Positions 1 to 7,705 of a stretch of 34,737 nt of DNA are shown one piece after another. The notes under the pieces were generated by a model. That model had not been told where the DNA came from. It did not search any database and saw only the letters and a list, made by a program, of their open reading frames with translations. The translations under genes and the position numbers were made by a program. Source of the stretch: Pseudomonadota bacterium (lineage in GTDB: Bacteria; Pseudomonadota; Gammaproteobacteria; Xanthomonadales; Xanthomonadaceae); assembly GCA_023390905.1 (NCBI GenBank), contig JAEWBY010000104.1, forward strand, positions 1 through 34,737, given 5' to 3'. Every line of letters starts with the position of its first letter. The first letter of the stretch is position 1.

Positions 1-389
1 AGGATCCACACCAGTTCGCGCGGCTTCTGGTACGAGCCGTACATCAGGCCGCGGAACATGTGCAGGTAGACGACGATGAAGAACAGCGAGGCGCCGGTGC
101 TGTGCATGTAGCGGATCAGCCAGCCCCCCTCCACGTCGCGCATGATGTACTCGACGGACGCGAACGCCTCGGCGGCGCTCGGCTTGAAGTGCATCGTCAG
201 GAAAATGCCGGTCAGGATCTGGTTGACCAGCACGATCGAGGACAGCACGCCGAAGATGTACCAGATGTTGAAGTTCTTCGGCGCGTAGTACTCCGACATG
301 TGCTTGCGGTAGAAGGGCATGAAGCCCGGCGCACGCGCATTGACCCAGCCCATCAGGCCGTCGGCGGATCGGGTGAGGATGTTCGACAT
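1..389 (-). CDS. petB: Cytochrome b of the cytochrome bc1 complex (N-terminal part)
   Basis: This is the membrane subunit of ubiquinol:cytochrome c reductase, which carries two b hemes and the quinone sites. The ATG at 389 begins MSNILTRSADGLMGW. The 129 complete codons present include an early membrane span (about residues 42-66) and the segment GGWLIRYMHSTGASLFF, followed by VVYLHMFRG. His96 and His110 are 14 residues apart, as expected for the first pair of heme ligands. The gene leaves the window at its left edge, so the second His pair and the C-terminus are not visible. It starts 3 bases after the petA stop, so the two are surely co-transcribed from the petA promoter. I see no sign of damage. 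Confidence 0.95.
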   Translation of the reverse strand, partial: MSNILTRSADGLMGWVNARAPGFMPFYRKHMSEYYAPKNFNIWYIFGVLSSIVLVNQILTGIFLTMHFKPSAAEAFASVEYIMRDVEGGWLIRYMHSTGASLFFIVVYLHMFRGLMYGSYQKPRELVWI

Positions 390-392
390 GGC

Positions 393-1004
393 TTACGCGG
401 CTCCCTTCGGATCGACGCCGATGACGATCGTCGTGTCGTTCTCGTAGTAGTGCGGCGGCACCACCAGGTTGGTCGGGGCGGGCACGCCCTGGAACACGCG
501 GCCGGCCATGTCGAAGCGCGACTTGTGGCAGGGGCAGAAATAGCCGCCCTTCCAGTTCGGGTCGTACGGCTCGGGCCGGATTTCCGCGACCATTTCCGGC
601 GAGCAGCCCAGGTGCGTGCAGAGGCCGACCAGCACGGAGATTTCCGGCTTGATCGAGCGCGTCTCGCCCTTGATGTACTCAGGCTGCTGATCGGTGTTCT
701 TGGACTCCGGATCGCGCAGATTGGCGTCCAGCGTCGGCAGCGCATCGAGAATGGCCTTGGAGCGCTTGACGATCCAGATTGGCTGACCGCGCCATTCCAG
801 GATCAGGCGCTGGCCTTCCTGCAGCCCGCTGATGTCGGCGGTCACCGGCGCGCCCGCCAGCTTGGCGCGCGCACTGGGATTCCACGACTTGATAAAAGGT
901 ACCGCTACGAATCCGGCCCCCACCGCACCGACCACTGCCGTGGTCGCGGTCAGGAACCGGCGTCGACCTGTATTCACAGGTCCATTGACCCCATCGTTGG
1001 CCAT
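393..1004 (-). CDS. petA: Ubiquinol-cytochrome c reductase Rieske iron-sulfur subunit
   Basis: Rieske protein of the bc1 complex. It takes an electron from ubiquinol and passes it to cytochrome c1 on the periplasmic side. The product is 203 residues from the ATG at 1004 (MANDGVNG), which has GGAG about 8 bases upstream. A start five codons earlier is possible but is not ATG-SD placed. The N-terminus has a twin-arginine-like GRRRFLTATTAVVG followed by a hydrophobic anchor, as in Tat-exported Rieske proteins. The 2Fe-2S cluster motifs are CTHLGC (about 129-134) and CPCH (about 157-160), giving two Cys and two His ligands. Next downstream is petB, after a 3-base gap. Length is normal for the family. 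Confidence 0.96.
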   Translation of the reverse strand: MANDGVNGPVNTGRRRFLTATTAVVGAVGAGFVAVPFIKSWNPSARAKLAGAPVTADISGLQEGQRLILEWRGQPIWIVKRSKAILDALPTLDANLRDPESKNTDQQPEYIKGETRSIKPEISVLVGLCTHLGCSPEMVAEIRPEPYDPNWKGGYFCPCHKSRFDMAGRVFQGVPAPTNLVVPPHYYENDTTIVIGVDPKGAA

Positions 1005-1087
1005 TCCGGCACTCCGCAAAACAATCTAGATAGCTAAAGGCTGCCAGCGCCCACACCGCAGTCACGGGCGGGCCGCAAAGACGATGA

Positions 1088-1117
1088 AGTGTAACGGAAG
1101 CCTTAATCCGCCGACAA
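1088..1117 (-). promoter_or_regulatory. Probable sigma-70 promoter of petA-petB
   Basis: On the minus strand a TTGTCG -35 (1112-1117) and a TACACT -10 (1088-1093) are separated by 18 bp. Transcription would start near 1081, giving a leader of about 77 bases before the petA ATG. It lies between the transglycosylase stop and petA. Called from pattern only. Confidence 0.5.
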
Positions 1118-1170
1118 CGGGAGCCGTAAATTCAATGGCTTGCGGCGGCCAAATCACACCGCAGGCGGAC

Positions 1171-2094
1171 TCAGCGCGCAGCCACCATGCCGCGGTAGCG
1201 ATCGGCCAGCACCGAAACCCGCTCGACGTAGCGCTGGGTTTCGCGATAGGGCGGAATGCCGCCATGGCGATCCACCGCGCCCTCGCCCGCGTTGTAGCCG
1301 GCGGCGGCCAGGCGCAGGTCGCCGTTGAAACGCTTGAGCAGCCAGGACAGGTATTGCACACCGCCGCGGATGTTCTGCCCCGCGTTGAAGGCATCATTGA
1401 CGCCGAAGCGGCGCGCGGTCGCCGGCATCAACTGCATCAGGCCCTGCGCGCCCGCGTGCGAAAGCGCCATCGGGTTGTACGAGGATTCGGCATGCATGAT
1501 CGCGCGGATGACCGACTCATCGACGCCGAACTCGCGCGAAGCGGCGGCGATCTCCGCCTGGTAGGCCGTCGTGTTGAGGCGCAGCGTGCCGAAATTGAGG
1601 CTCGGGTTGCCACAGGCGAAACAGGTTTCGATGAAGCTGTATTTGATCGTCCGCAGGCTGGCGACCTGGACCCCGCCCTTGGGTCGGGCGCTGGTGTAGT
1701 GCCGCACGCCGTCCTGGATGTACGAATAGACCTGCCCGCTGACCACCCGGCGCGTACCACCGGCCGGCGCAGCCGACGCCGGCAGCGCGGCCGGCGTGAT
1801 TGCGCTAGGTGCAATGGAGGCAGCGGTCATCACCGGGGCCGGCGCCGTGCGGGTCGAACCCATCCCGGTGCCCGGCGCGGTCACCGGCGTGGCGGGACGC
1901 GACACCGAGGAGGTCCGCGCGCCGCCGCGTTCGGGCGTGTAATGGCTGATGACTTCGCACTGCGCGCCGCTGACGCGCTTGCTCACGTAGCTGGGAACGC
2001 CGTCCGGACCGGTGCACTTGTACAGCGTGCCCGCGCTGGCCGGCAGCGCGACGCACGCGGCCAGCATCCCCAATGGCAGCAGCATCCCCTTCAT
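1171..2094 (-). CDS. Secreted lytic transglycosylase (SLT domain, DUF4124-like N-terminus)
   Basis: Predicted periplasmic murein lytic transglycosylase that cleaves the MurNAc-GlcNAc bond. From the ATG at 2094 it has 307 residues: a signal peptide (MKGMLLPLGMLAACVALPASA), a short DUF4124-like domain (GTLYKCTGPDGVPSYVSK), a Pro/Ala/Thr-rich linker, and a C-terminal SLT domain. The SLT motifs are HAESSYNP with the likely catalytic Glu203, GLMQLMP (about 218-224) and GYNAGEG (about 266-272). Start choice is open. A TTG at 2142 has a much stronger GGAGG, 9 bases upstream, and would add 16 residues before the same signal peptide. Cys residues in both the N-terminal domain and the CFACG segment (about 158-162) could form disulfides. 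Confidence 0.9.
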   Translation of the reverse strand: MKGMLLPLGMLAACVALPASAGTLYKCTGPDGVPSYVSKRVSGAQCEVISHYTPERGGARTSSVSRPATPVTAPGTGMGSTRTAPAPVMTAASIAPSAITPAALPASAAPAGGTRRVVSGQVYSYIQDGVRHYTSARPKGGVQVASLRTIKYSFIETCFACGNPSLNFGTLRLNTTAYQAEIAAASREFGVDESVIRAIMHAESSYNPMALSHAGAQGLMQLMPATARRFGVNDAFNAGQNIRGGVQYLSWLLKRFNGDLRLAAAGYNAGEGAVDRHGGIPPYRETQRYVERVSVLADRYRGMVAAR

Positions 2095-2275
2095 GCGGGG
2101 CAGTGTCCGGGATTTACGGGCGGTTGCCAAGTCCTTGTCCAAGAACGGATTCCTCCAATCTGTGCGGTCTGTTCCGGTATCCGATCGCCCTGTCGGCGCG
2201 TCGGTCACGCTCGCCGCGGTATGCCGTGTTCTCTCCAACCAACGGCAAGCGGGCGCGGAACCGGACCATCGCAGT

Positions 2276-2281
2276 TAAAAT
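2276..2281 (+). promoter_or_regulatory. Possible -10 element of miaB
   Basis: TAAAAT lies 39 bases before the miaB ATG, in the 225-bp divergent region shared with the transglycosylase. No clear -35 is visible at the usual spacing, so this is a weak call. Confidence 0.35.
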
Positions 2282-2319
2282 GGCGCGTTTTTCCACTCCA
2301 CCCGCCTGGAATAAGCGCC

Positions 2320-3726
2320 ATGACCGGGACGCCCGCTCCTGATACCGCCGTGACGGCCCTTCCGTCCGTCTCCGAAAACCGTCCCGCCCTGCCCGCGCGC
2401 GGCAAGTTGTTCATCAAGACCCACGGGTGCCAGATGAACGAGTATGACTCGGCCAAGATGGCCGACGTGCTGGCCGCCGCCGAGGGTCTGGAGCTGACCG
2501 ACAACCCGGACGAAGCCGATGTCGTGCTGGTCAACACGTGCTCGATCCGCGAGAAGGCGCAGGAAAAGGTCTTCAGCCAGCTCGGCCGCTGGAAGTCGCT
2601 GAAGAAGGACGGCAAGCCGGTCCTGATCGGCGTCGGCGGCTGCGTGGCCTCTCAGGAAGGCGAAGCCATCGTCAAGCGCGCGCCGTACGTGGATCTGGTG
2701 TTCGGTCCGCAGACGCTGCACCGCTTGCCCGAACTGATCCGCGATCGCCGCCAGACCGGGCTGCCGCAGGTGGACATCAGCTTCCCCGAGATCGAGAAGT
2801 TCGATCGCCTGCCCGAGCCGCGCGCCGATGGTCCGAGCGCGTTCGTGTCGATCATGGAAGGCTGCTCCAAGTACTGCTCGTTCTGCGTGGTTCCGTATAC
2901 GCGCGGCACCGAAGTCAGTCGTCCGTTCGAGGACGTGCTGGTGGAAGTGGCGCAGCTGGCGGCGCAGGGCGTGCGCGAGATCAACCTGCTCGGACAGAAC
3001 GTCAACGCCTATCGCGGCCCCTACGGTGACGGCGAAGTGGCCGATCTCGCCCTGCTGATCCGCGCGATCGCCGAGATCGAAGGCGTTGGCCGCATCCGAT
3101 TCACCACCTCGCATCCGCTGGAATTTTCCGACTCGCTGGTCGAGGCGTACCGCGACGTGCCGCAACTGGCGAACTATCTGCACCTGCCGGTGCAGGCCGG
3201 CAGCGATCGCATTCTGGCGGCGATGAAGCGCGGCTACACCACGCTCGAATTCAAGCAGAAGATCCGCAAGCTACGCGCGGTACGCCCGGACATTTCGATC
3301 TCCTCGGACTTCATCGTCGGCTTCCCCGGGGAAACCGATGCCGATTTCGAAAAGACGATGAAGCTGATCGAGGAGGTCGGTTTCGATCAATCCTTCTCCT
3401 TCATCTACTCGCGCCGGCCCGGCACGCCTGCCGCGGATCTGGAAGACGACACGCCCGATTCGATCAAGCACGCGCGCCTGGAACGCCTGCAGGCGCACAT
3501 CAATGCGCATGCGGCCGGCATCTCGCAGAAGATGGTCGGCAGCGTGCAGTCGGTGCTGGTGGAAGGCCCGTCGAAAAAGAACCCGAGCGAGCTGACCGGC
3601 AAGACCGAGAACATGCGCTCGGTGAACTTCGCCGGCCATCCGGCCATGGTGGGCCAGTTCGTCGACGTGCTGATCACCGAAGCGTTGACCAACTCGTTGC
3701 GCGGGCGCGTGGCGTCGGCGGACTGA
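2320..3726 (+). CDS. miaB: tRNA-2-methylthio-N6-dimethylallyladenosine synthase MiaB
   Basis: Radical-SAM methylthiotransferase that converts i6A37 to ms2i6A37 in tRNAs reading UNN codons. The ATG at 2320 follows GGA at a suitable distance and gives 468 residues, close to E. coli MiaB. The open frame extends far upstream, but that part is antisense to the transglycosylase and is not used. The N-terminal MTTase domain has the second-cluster cysteines Cys37 (THGCQMNEYDS), Cys74 (VNTCSIRE) and Cys108 (GVGGCVA). The radical-SAM motif CSKYCSFC gives Cys182, Cys186 and Cys189. NLLGQNVNAYRG is also typical of MiaB. A C-terminal TRAM domain follows (about 395-465). miaB usually precedes phoH-ybeY-corC; here an exporter module on the opposite strand lies between them. 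Confidence 0.97.
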   Translation: MTGTPAPDTAVTALPSVSENRPALPARGKLFIKTHGCQMNEYDSAKMADVLAAAEGLELTDNPDEADVVLVNTCSIREKAQEKVFSQLGRWKSLKKDGKPVLIGVGGCVASQEGEAIVKRAPYVDLVFGPQTLHRLPELIRDRRQTGLPQVDISFPEIEKFDRLPEPRADGPSAFVSIMEGCSKYCSFCVVPYTRGTEVSRPFEDVLVEVAQLAAQGVREINLLGQNVNAYRGPYGDGEVADLALLIRAIAEIEGVGRIRFTTSHPLEFSDSLVEAYRDVPQLANYLHLPVQAGSDRILAAMKRGYTTLEFKQKIRKLRAVRPDISISSDFIVGFPGETDADFEKTMKLIEEVGFDQSFSFIYSRRPGTPAADLEDDTPDSIKHARLERLQAHINAHAAGISQKMVGSVQSVLVEGPSKKNPSELTGKTENMRSVNFAGHPAMVGQFVDVLITEALTNSLRGRVASAD

Positions 3727-3734
3727 GCCTGCAT

Positions 3735-3762
3735 GCGGAAGCGGCGTGCATGCCGCTTCCGC
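3735..3762 (+). terminator. Hairpin between convergent miaB and the ABC permease gene
   Basis: A perfect 11-bp stem, GCGGAAGCGGC / GCCGCTTCCGC, with the 6-base loop GTGCAT starts 9 bases after the miaB stop. No long T-tract follows on either strand. It could serve both convergent genes. Confidence 0.65.
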
Positions 3763-3802
3763 CGCGTCCTTCCAGCAACCGAATCAGGCGCGAACCGGGC
3801 CC

Positions 3803-4900
3803 TCAGTCCAGCCGCTTGCGGAAGCGCAGGATCGCCGCGGTCATCATCACCGAAGTGAACGCCAGCAGCGCCAGTACGTCGGGCCACAATTCCCACAGGC
3901 CCGCGCCACGCAGCATGATGCCGCGAATCAAGCGCAGGAAATGCGTCAACGGCAGCACCTCGGCCAGCCACTGGACCGGCTGCGGCATGCCGGAAAACGG
4001 GAACATGAAACCCGACAGCAGAATCGACGGCAGGAACACGAAGAACGTCATCTGCATGGCCTGGAACTGCGACTGCGCGCGCGTGGATATCAGCAGGCCC
4101 AGCGTCAGGTTCGCTGCAATCAGCAGGACCGCCGCCAGATAGATCTGGAGCACACTGCCGTTCAACGGCACCTTGAACAACCAGAGCCCCAGGCCCAGCA
4201 CGACCGTCGTCTGGATGAGCCCGATGAAGACATACGGCAGCACCTTGCCGATCATCAGTTCGGCGCTGGAGACGGGCGTGGCGATCAACAGCTCCATGTT
4301 GCCGCGTTCGCGCTCGCGCACGATCGCCACACCGGTGAACAGCACCATCGTCATCGTCAGGATGACGCCGATCAAACCCGGCACGATGTTCACGGCGGAT
4401 CGTCGTTCGGGATTGTAGAAACTGACGACGCTGATGGCTCGCTCCTGCGCCAGGTTGCCGCGGTTGGAAGCACTGGCCTCCATCGGCATCTGGGCGATCT
4501 GCGCGGCCGCGCTCTGCACCGCGTTGTCACTGCCGTCCACCAGCACCTGCACCTGCTCCCGACCTTCGGCACGGCGACGTTCGAAGTCCGGAGGCACGAC
4601 GATGCCCAGACTGATCTCGCCGCGACGCATCGCTTCCATCAACGCATCCGGCGTGGACGCCGCCAGCGTCGGCTTGATGACCGTGGTCGCGACGATATCC
4701 ATCACCAACGCGCGCGAGGCCGACGTATTGGCCTGATCGGCGATGCCGGCCTTCAGATCGCGCAGGTTGGTGTTGATCGCATAGCCGAACAACAACAGTT
4801 GCAGCACGGGAATCGCCACCACCATCGCCAGGGTGATGCGATCGCGGCGCATCTGCCGGACTTCCTTGAGCATCACGGCGCCGAGCCTGCGCAGGTTCAT
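3803..4900 (-). CDS. ABC-2 type transporter permease (YbhS/YbhR-like)
   Basis: Inner-membrane permease of an ABC-2 exporter, 365 residues. The layout is typical: one N-terminal span (ITLAMVVAIPVLQLLLFGYA), a periplasmic domain of roughly 130 residues (about 42-170), then five spans, including VNIVPGLIGVILTMTMVLF and the FLPSILLSGFMFPFSGMP segment seen in this family. The ATG at 4900 overlaps the ATPase stop by ATGA (4897-4900), so translation is probably coupled. It is the last gene of the tetR-hlyD-ATPase-permease operon. E. coli has two permeases (YbhS and YbhR); here one is seen, so it would act as a homodimer. Substrate unknown; a toxic hydrophobic compound is an inference from the E. coli analogue. 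Confidence 0.9.
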   Translation of the reverse strand: MNLRRLGAVMLKEVRQMRRDRITLAMVVAIPVLQLLLFGYAINTNLRDLKAGIADQANTSASRALVMDIVATTVIKPTLAASTPDALMEAMRRGEISLGIVVPPDFERRRAEGREQVQVLVDGSDNAVQSAAAQIAQMPMEASASNRGNLAQERAISVVSFYNPERRSAVNIVPGLIGVILTMTMVLFTGVAIVRERERGNMELLIATPVSSAELMIGKVLPYVFIGLIQTTVVLGLGLWLFKVPLNGSVLQIYLAAVLLIAANLTLGLLISTRAQSQFQAMQMTFFVFLPSILLSGFMFPFSGMPQPVQWLAEVLPLTHFLRLIRGIMLRGAGLWELWPDVLALLAFTSVMMTAAILRFRKRLD

Positions 4901-5847
4901 GCCGTGCGCTCCGGCTCACGACCACGCGTGGCGGCGACGAACACGTCTTCCAGATTCGCCGGCGATGCGCTGACGTGCGCCTGCACGCCCGCCTGCCGCA
5001 GCCCTGCTTCGATCCCGGTGCTTGCGTCCTGTCCTTCGGTCAGCACGCGCAGCGTGTTGCCGATCTGCGCGACGCTGATGACGCCGGGCAACGCGAGCAG
5101 GATCTTCTGCGCCTGGCGCGGTTGTCCGGCTTCGACCGCCAGTGTGCGCCCATCCAGTGCGCCGGTCAGTTCCGCCGGCGTTCCATCGGCCACGAGCACG
5201 CCGCGGTCCAGGATCGCCAGGCGATGGCAACGCTCGGCTTCGTCCATGTAATGCGTGGACACCAGGATGGTGGTGCCGCCATCGGCCAGTTCGAACAGTT
5301 TTTCCCAGAAATCGCGCCGCGACTCCGGATCCACCGCGCTGGTCGGCTCATCGAGGAACAGCAGTTCCGGTCGATGGATCACCGCACCGGCGAGTGCGAG
5401 CCGCTGCTTCTGTCCACCGCTCATGGTGCCGGCCATCTGTTTCTGGCGATCGCCGAAATGGTATTGCGCGATCAGTTCGTCGATGCGGCGTCGCGCCGCC
5501 TCGCGCGGGAGATTCTGCACGGCGGCCAGGAATTCCAGGTTCTCGCGCACGGTCAGATCCTCGAACAGCGAGAACTTCTGCGTCATGTAGCCGATGCGCG
5601 TGCGCAACTGTTCGGCCTGTTGCGGAATGCGCAGGCCGAGCACGTCGATCTCGCCCGCGCTGGGCGTCAGCAGCCCGCACAGCATGCGGATGGTGGTCGA
5701 CTTGCCGGATCCATTCGGGCCGAGGAATCCGTAGACGCTGCGGGGCGGCACATCGAGATCCACCGCATCAACCGCGACCAGATCGCCGAATCGCTTGGTC
5801 AGCCCGCGCGCGTGGATCGCCGGGGTGGCGTCGTCAGTCGGCCGCAT
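4897..5847 (-). CDS. ABC transporter ATP-binding protein (YbhF-like, single domain)
   Basis: Cytoplasmic ATPase of the exporter, 316 residues from the ATG at 5847 (MRPTDDATP). An in-frame extension upstream lies inside the adaptor gene and is less likely. Walker A is GPNGSGKST (about 43-51), the signature is MSGGQKQ (about 142-148), and Walker B is LLFLDEP (about 162-168). The H-loop sits in LVSTHYMDEAER, typical of ABC-2 exporters of the drug/NatA type. About 90 C-terminal residues form an accessory domain. Its start overlaps the adaptor stop by 14 bases, and its stop overlaps the permease start by 4. E. coli YbhF carries two ABC domains in one chain; this one carries one. Confidence 0.93.
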   Translation of the reverse strand: MRPTDDATPAIHARGLTKRFGDLVAVDAVDLDVPPRSVYGFLGPNGSGKSTTIRMLCGLLTPSAGEIDVLGLRIPQQAEQLRTRIGYMTQKFSLFEDLTVRENLEFLAAVQNLPREAARRRIDELIAQYHFGDRQKQMAGTMSGGQKQRLALAGAVIHRPELLFLDEPTSAVDPESRRDFWEKLFELADGGTTILVSTHYMDEAERCHRLAILDRGVLVADGTPAELTGALDGRTLAVEAGQPRQAQKILLALPGVISVAQIGNTLRVLTEGQDASTGIEAGLRQAGVQAHVSASPANLEDVFVAATRGREPERTA

Positions 5848-6790
5848 CGAATTCCACCCGCACCGGCACGCCGGCCGGCAGCCCGGCCGCCTCACGCCCG
5901 AGGCTGACCTCCGCCAGATAGCTCAGCCGCGCTGCGTCCTTGCCCGTCAGCGCGTAGTACGGCGTGAAGTTCGGTTCGCTGCGGATCATCCGCACGCGGC
6001 CGGAGTAGATCCGATCCTGTCCATCCACATGCACGCGCACCGTGTCGCCCACCTGCACATGCGTGCGCTGGGGCTCGGGCACGTAAATGCGCGCGTACGG
6101 CGTGTCACCGGTCAGCATGATCACCAGTGGCGCGCCCAGCGGCGGTTGGTCCCCGAGCTTGTAGGGAAGACTGTCGATGCGGCCGGCGCGCGGCGCCGCA
6201 AGTTCGAGCTTGTCCAGCGTGACCTGCTGCACGGCGGCCTGCGCTTCGGCGGCCTCGGCGGCGGCCTGGCCCTGCGCGAGTTGTTCCGGACGCGTGCCGT
6301 TCTGCAGTTCCAGCAGCGCGGCCTGCGCGGCGCGCACCTGCGCGGCCGCGTTGTCGGCGGCGGCGCGCGCGCGATCGACCTCCGATGCGGCGACCAGTTG
6401 CTGGCGTCCGAGCGGTTGCAGTCGCTGGTAATACGCGCGCATGTCATCGGCCTGCGCACGCGCGGCCGCAAGACTGGCGCGCGCCTGCGCGATCGCCTCG
6501 CTGCGCGGGCCGGCCTGCAGTTCGGCGAGCACGTCGCGGCTCTGCCGGGCCTGCGCCCGCGCCGCCTGCAGTTGCGATCGCGTGCGCTCGGCTTCCAGCC
6601 GCATCAGCGGTGCGCCGGCCGCGACCTGCTGCCCTTCGCGCACGTCGATCCGCGCGATGCGTTCGGACGCCGTCGCCGGCAGCGTGATCCGATCCCATTC
6701 CAGCGTGCCCAGCGCCTGCGGCGGTTCCGGCCGGCAGGCCGCCAGCACCATCAGCAGCAGGCTTGCCAGCACGAGGCGTTCACATTGCAT
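5834..6790 (-). CDS. HlyD-family periplasmic adaptor lipoprotein (YbhG-like)
   Basis: Membrane-fusion protein linking the ABC exporter to an outer-membrane channel. From the ATG at 6790 it starts MQCERLVLASLLLMVLAAC and has 318 residues. The LAAC lipobox indicates a lipoprotein with the mature N-terminus at that Cys. A TTG two codons upstream is possible. The order is: biotinyl-lipoyl-like half (IARIDVREGQQVAAGAPLMRLE), a long Ala/Gln/Arg-rich coiled-coil hairpin (about 70-190), the second lipoyl half (LELAAPRAGRIDSLPYKLGDQ), and a beta-barrel domain (YARIYVPEPQRTHVQVGD). The start overlaps the tetR stop by 11 bases and the stop overlaps the ATPase start. No outer-membrane TolC-like gene lies in this window. 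Confidence 0.92.
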   Translation of the reverse strand: MQCERLVLASLLLMVLAACRPEPPQALGTLEWDRITLPATASERIARIDVREGQQVAAGAPLMRLEAERTRSQLQAARAQARQSRDVLAELQAGPRSEAIAQARASLAAARAQADDMRAYYQRLQPLGRQQLVAASEVDRARAAADNAAAQVRAAQAALLELQNGTRPEQLAQGQAAAEAAEAQAAVQQVTLDKLELAAPRAGRIDSLPYKLGDQPPLGAPLVIMLTGDTPYARIYVPEPQRTHVQVGDTVRVHVDGQDRIYSGRVRMIRSEPNFTPYYALTGKDAARLSYLAEVSLGREAAGLPAGVPVRVEFDAAD

Positions 6791-7499
6791 GTTCAAGCTC
6801 CAGTCCGCGATCGAGCAGCACCAGCGCGTGCCTGCGGAGATCGTTGAAGTCGATGTCGTCGGCGCCGAACAGCGCGCGCCAGATCGGTGCGCCTGCCAGC
6901 GGGAACAGGGTCAGCCCGACCAGTGACACCATCAGCAGGCGCGGATCGAGATCGCGGTTCAGCCGACCCTCCTGCTGCGCCTGTGCGAAGCGCGCGGCCA
7001 TCATGCGCGGCAGCATCGGGCCGACCTGCTGCAGCATCATGTCGCGCAGCGCGCCGCCCTCGCACAGCACTTCGCGCACCCACAGCGAAGGCAGCCAGGG
7101 ATGCTGCGCCACCACCGTGCCCACGCCCTGCACGAAACCGGCCACCAGCGCGGCCACGTCATCGCCCGCGCGGGCCACCGGTTCACGCAATTGCGCGACG
7201 ACCGGCATCAGACGTTCGGCCATGACCACCTGTTGCAACTGCGGCTTGTCGCCGAAGTAGTAGTGCACCAGCGCGGGCGTGACACCGGCCTGCTGGGCAA
7301 TGTCGCGCAGCGAGGTGGGCGCGATGCCCTTGGCCACGAAGCAGGCCAGCGCCGCATCGAGCAGCCGTTCGCGCTGGTCCGCCTGATCGGCGGCGGGTCG
7401 CCCCGGCGTGCGCTTGCGGGCCTTGGGTGGGGGCGCGTTGACGGGGCTCGGAGCGAGCGCAGCAGCAGGCGAAGTCTTCTTCGTTTTCATGGCGCGCAT
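6780..7499 (-). CDS. TetR/AcrR-family transcriptional regulator (CecR/YbiH-like)
   Basis: Probable autoregulator and local repressor of the exporter operon, 239 residues from the ATG at 7499; an ATG at 7490 would give 236. After a basic, Pro/Ala-rich tail of about 35 residues comes the TetR HTH: RERLLDAALACFVAKGI, then TSLRDIAQQAGVTPALVHYYFGDK, with recognition helix around TPALVHYYF. The all-helical C-terminal ligand domain follows. It is the first gene of the minus-strand operon and overlaps the adaptor gene by 11 bases. Its start codon sits at the edge of a perfect AT-rich inverted repeat (7499-7520). No Shine-Dalgarno is visible before either ATG, so a very short or absent leader is possible. 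The ligand is not predictable. Confidence 0.92.
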   Translation of the reverse strand: MRAMKTKKTSPAAALAPSPVNAPPPKARKRTPGRPAADQADQRERLLDAALACFVAKGIAPTSLRDIAQQAGVTPALVHYYFGDKPQLQQVVMAERLMPVVAQLREPVARAGDDVAALVAGFVQGVGTVVAQHPWLPSLWVREVLCEGGALRDMMLQQVGPMLPRMMAARFAQAQQEGRLNRDLDPRLLMVSLVGLTLFPLAGAPIWRALFGADDIDFNDLRRHALVLLDRGLELEHAM

Positions 7500-7520
7500 A
7501 ATTAATTCATTGATTAATTA
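7499..7520. promoter_or_regulatory. AT-rich inverted repeat, likely TetR operator/promoter
   Basis: Arms TAATTAAT (7499-7506) and ATTAATTA (7513-7520) are exact reverse complements separated by 6 bp (TCATTG). The 22-bp site is strongly AT-rich in GC-rich DNA and touches the tetR ATG. Size and position fit a self-repressing TetR operator that also contains the -10 region. Binding itself is inferred. Confidence 0.65.
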
Positions 7521-7592
7521 ATGCAACATCGTGCCGACGAACGGTCATCCAGCTGTCCGGCTCGCCTCACCCGATGCTGCCGGCGGGGGCGC

Positions 7593-7598
7593 GATAAT
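7593..7598 (+). promoter_or_regulatory. Possible -10 element of phoH
   Basis: GATAAT lies 108 bases before the phoH ATG, in the divergent tetR-phoH gap. Transcription from it would give a leader of about 100 bases. No good -35 is visible. Confidence 0.35.
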
Positions 7599-7705
7599 TC
7601 CGCTCCGCTTGCATTCGACGGTGTCCAGCCACACATCGGGAGCAAGACCTTTTCTGCGCGTCAGGCCGCTCTCGGCACGCGCGCTTTCCCATTCCACGGA
7701 ACCGC

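Noticed and set aside
1084..2319. N-terminal extension of miaB to 1084
   Set aside because: The extension is antisense to the lytic transglycosylase. The ATG at 2320 has a Shine-Dalgarno and matches MiaB length.
3746..5251. A 501-codon open frame on the plus strand
   Set aside because: It is antisense to the ABC permease and ATPase genes; Gln/His/Arg-rich and without motifs.
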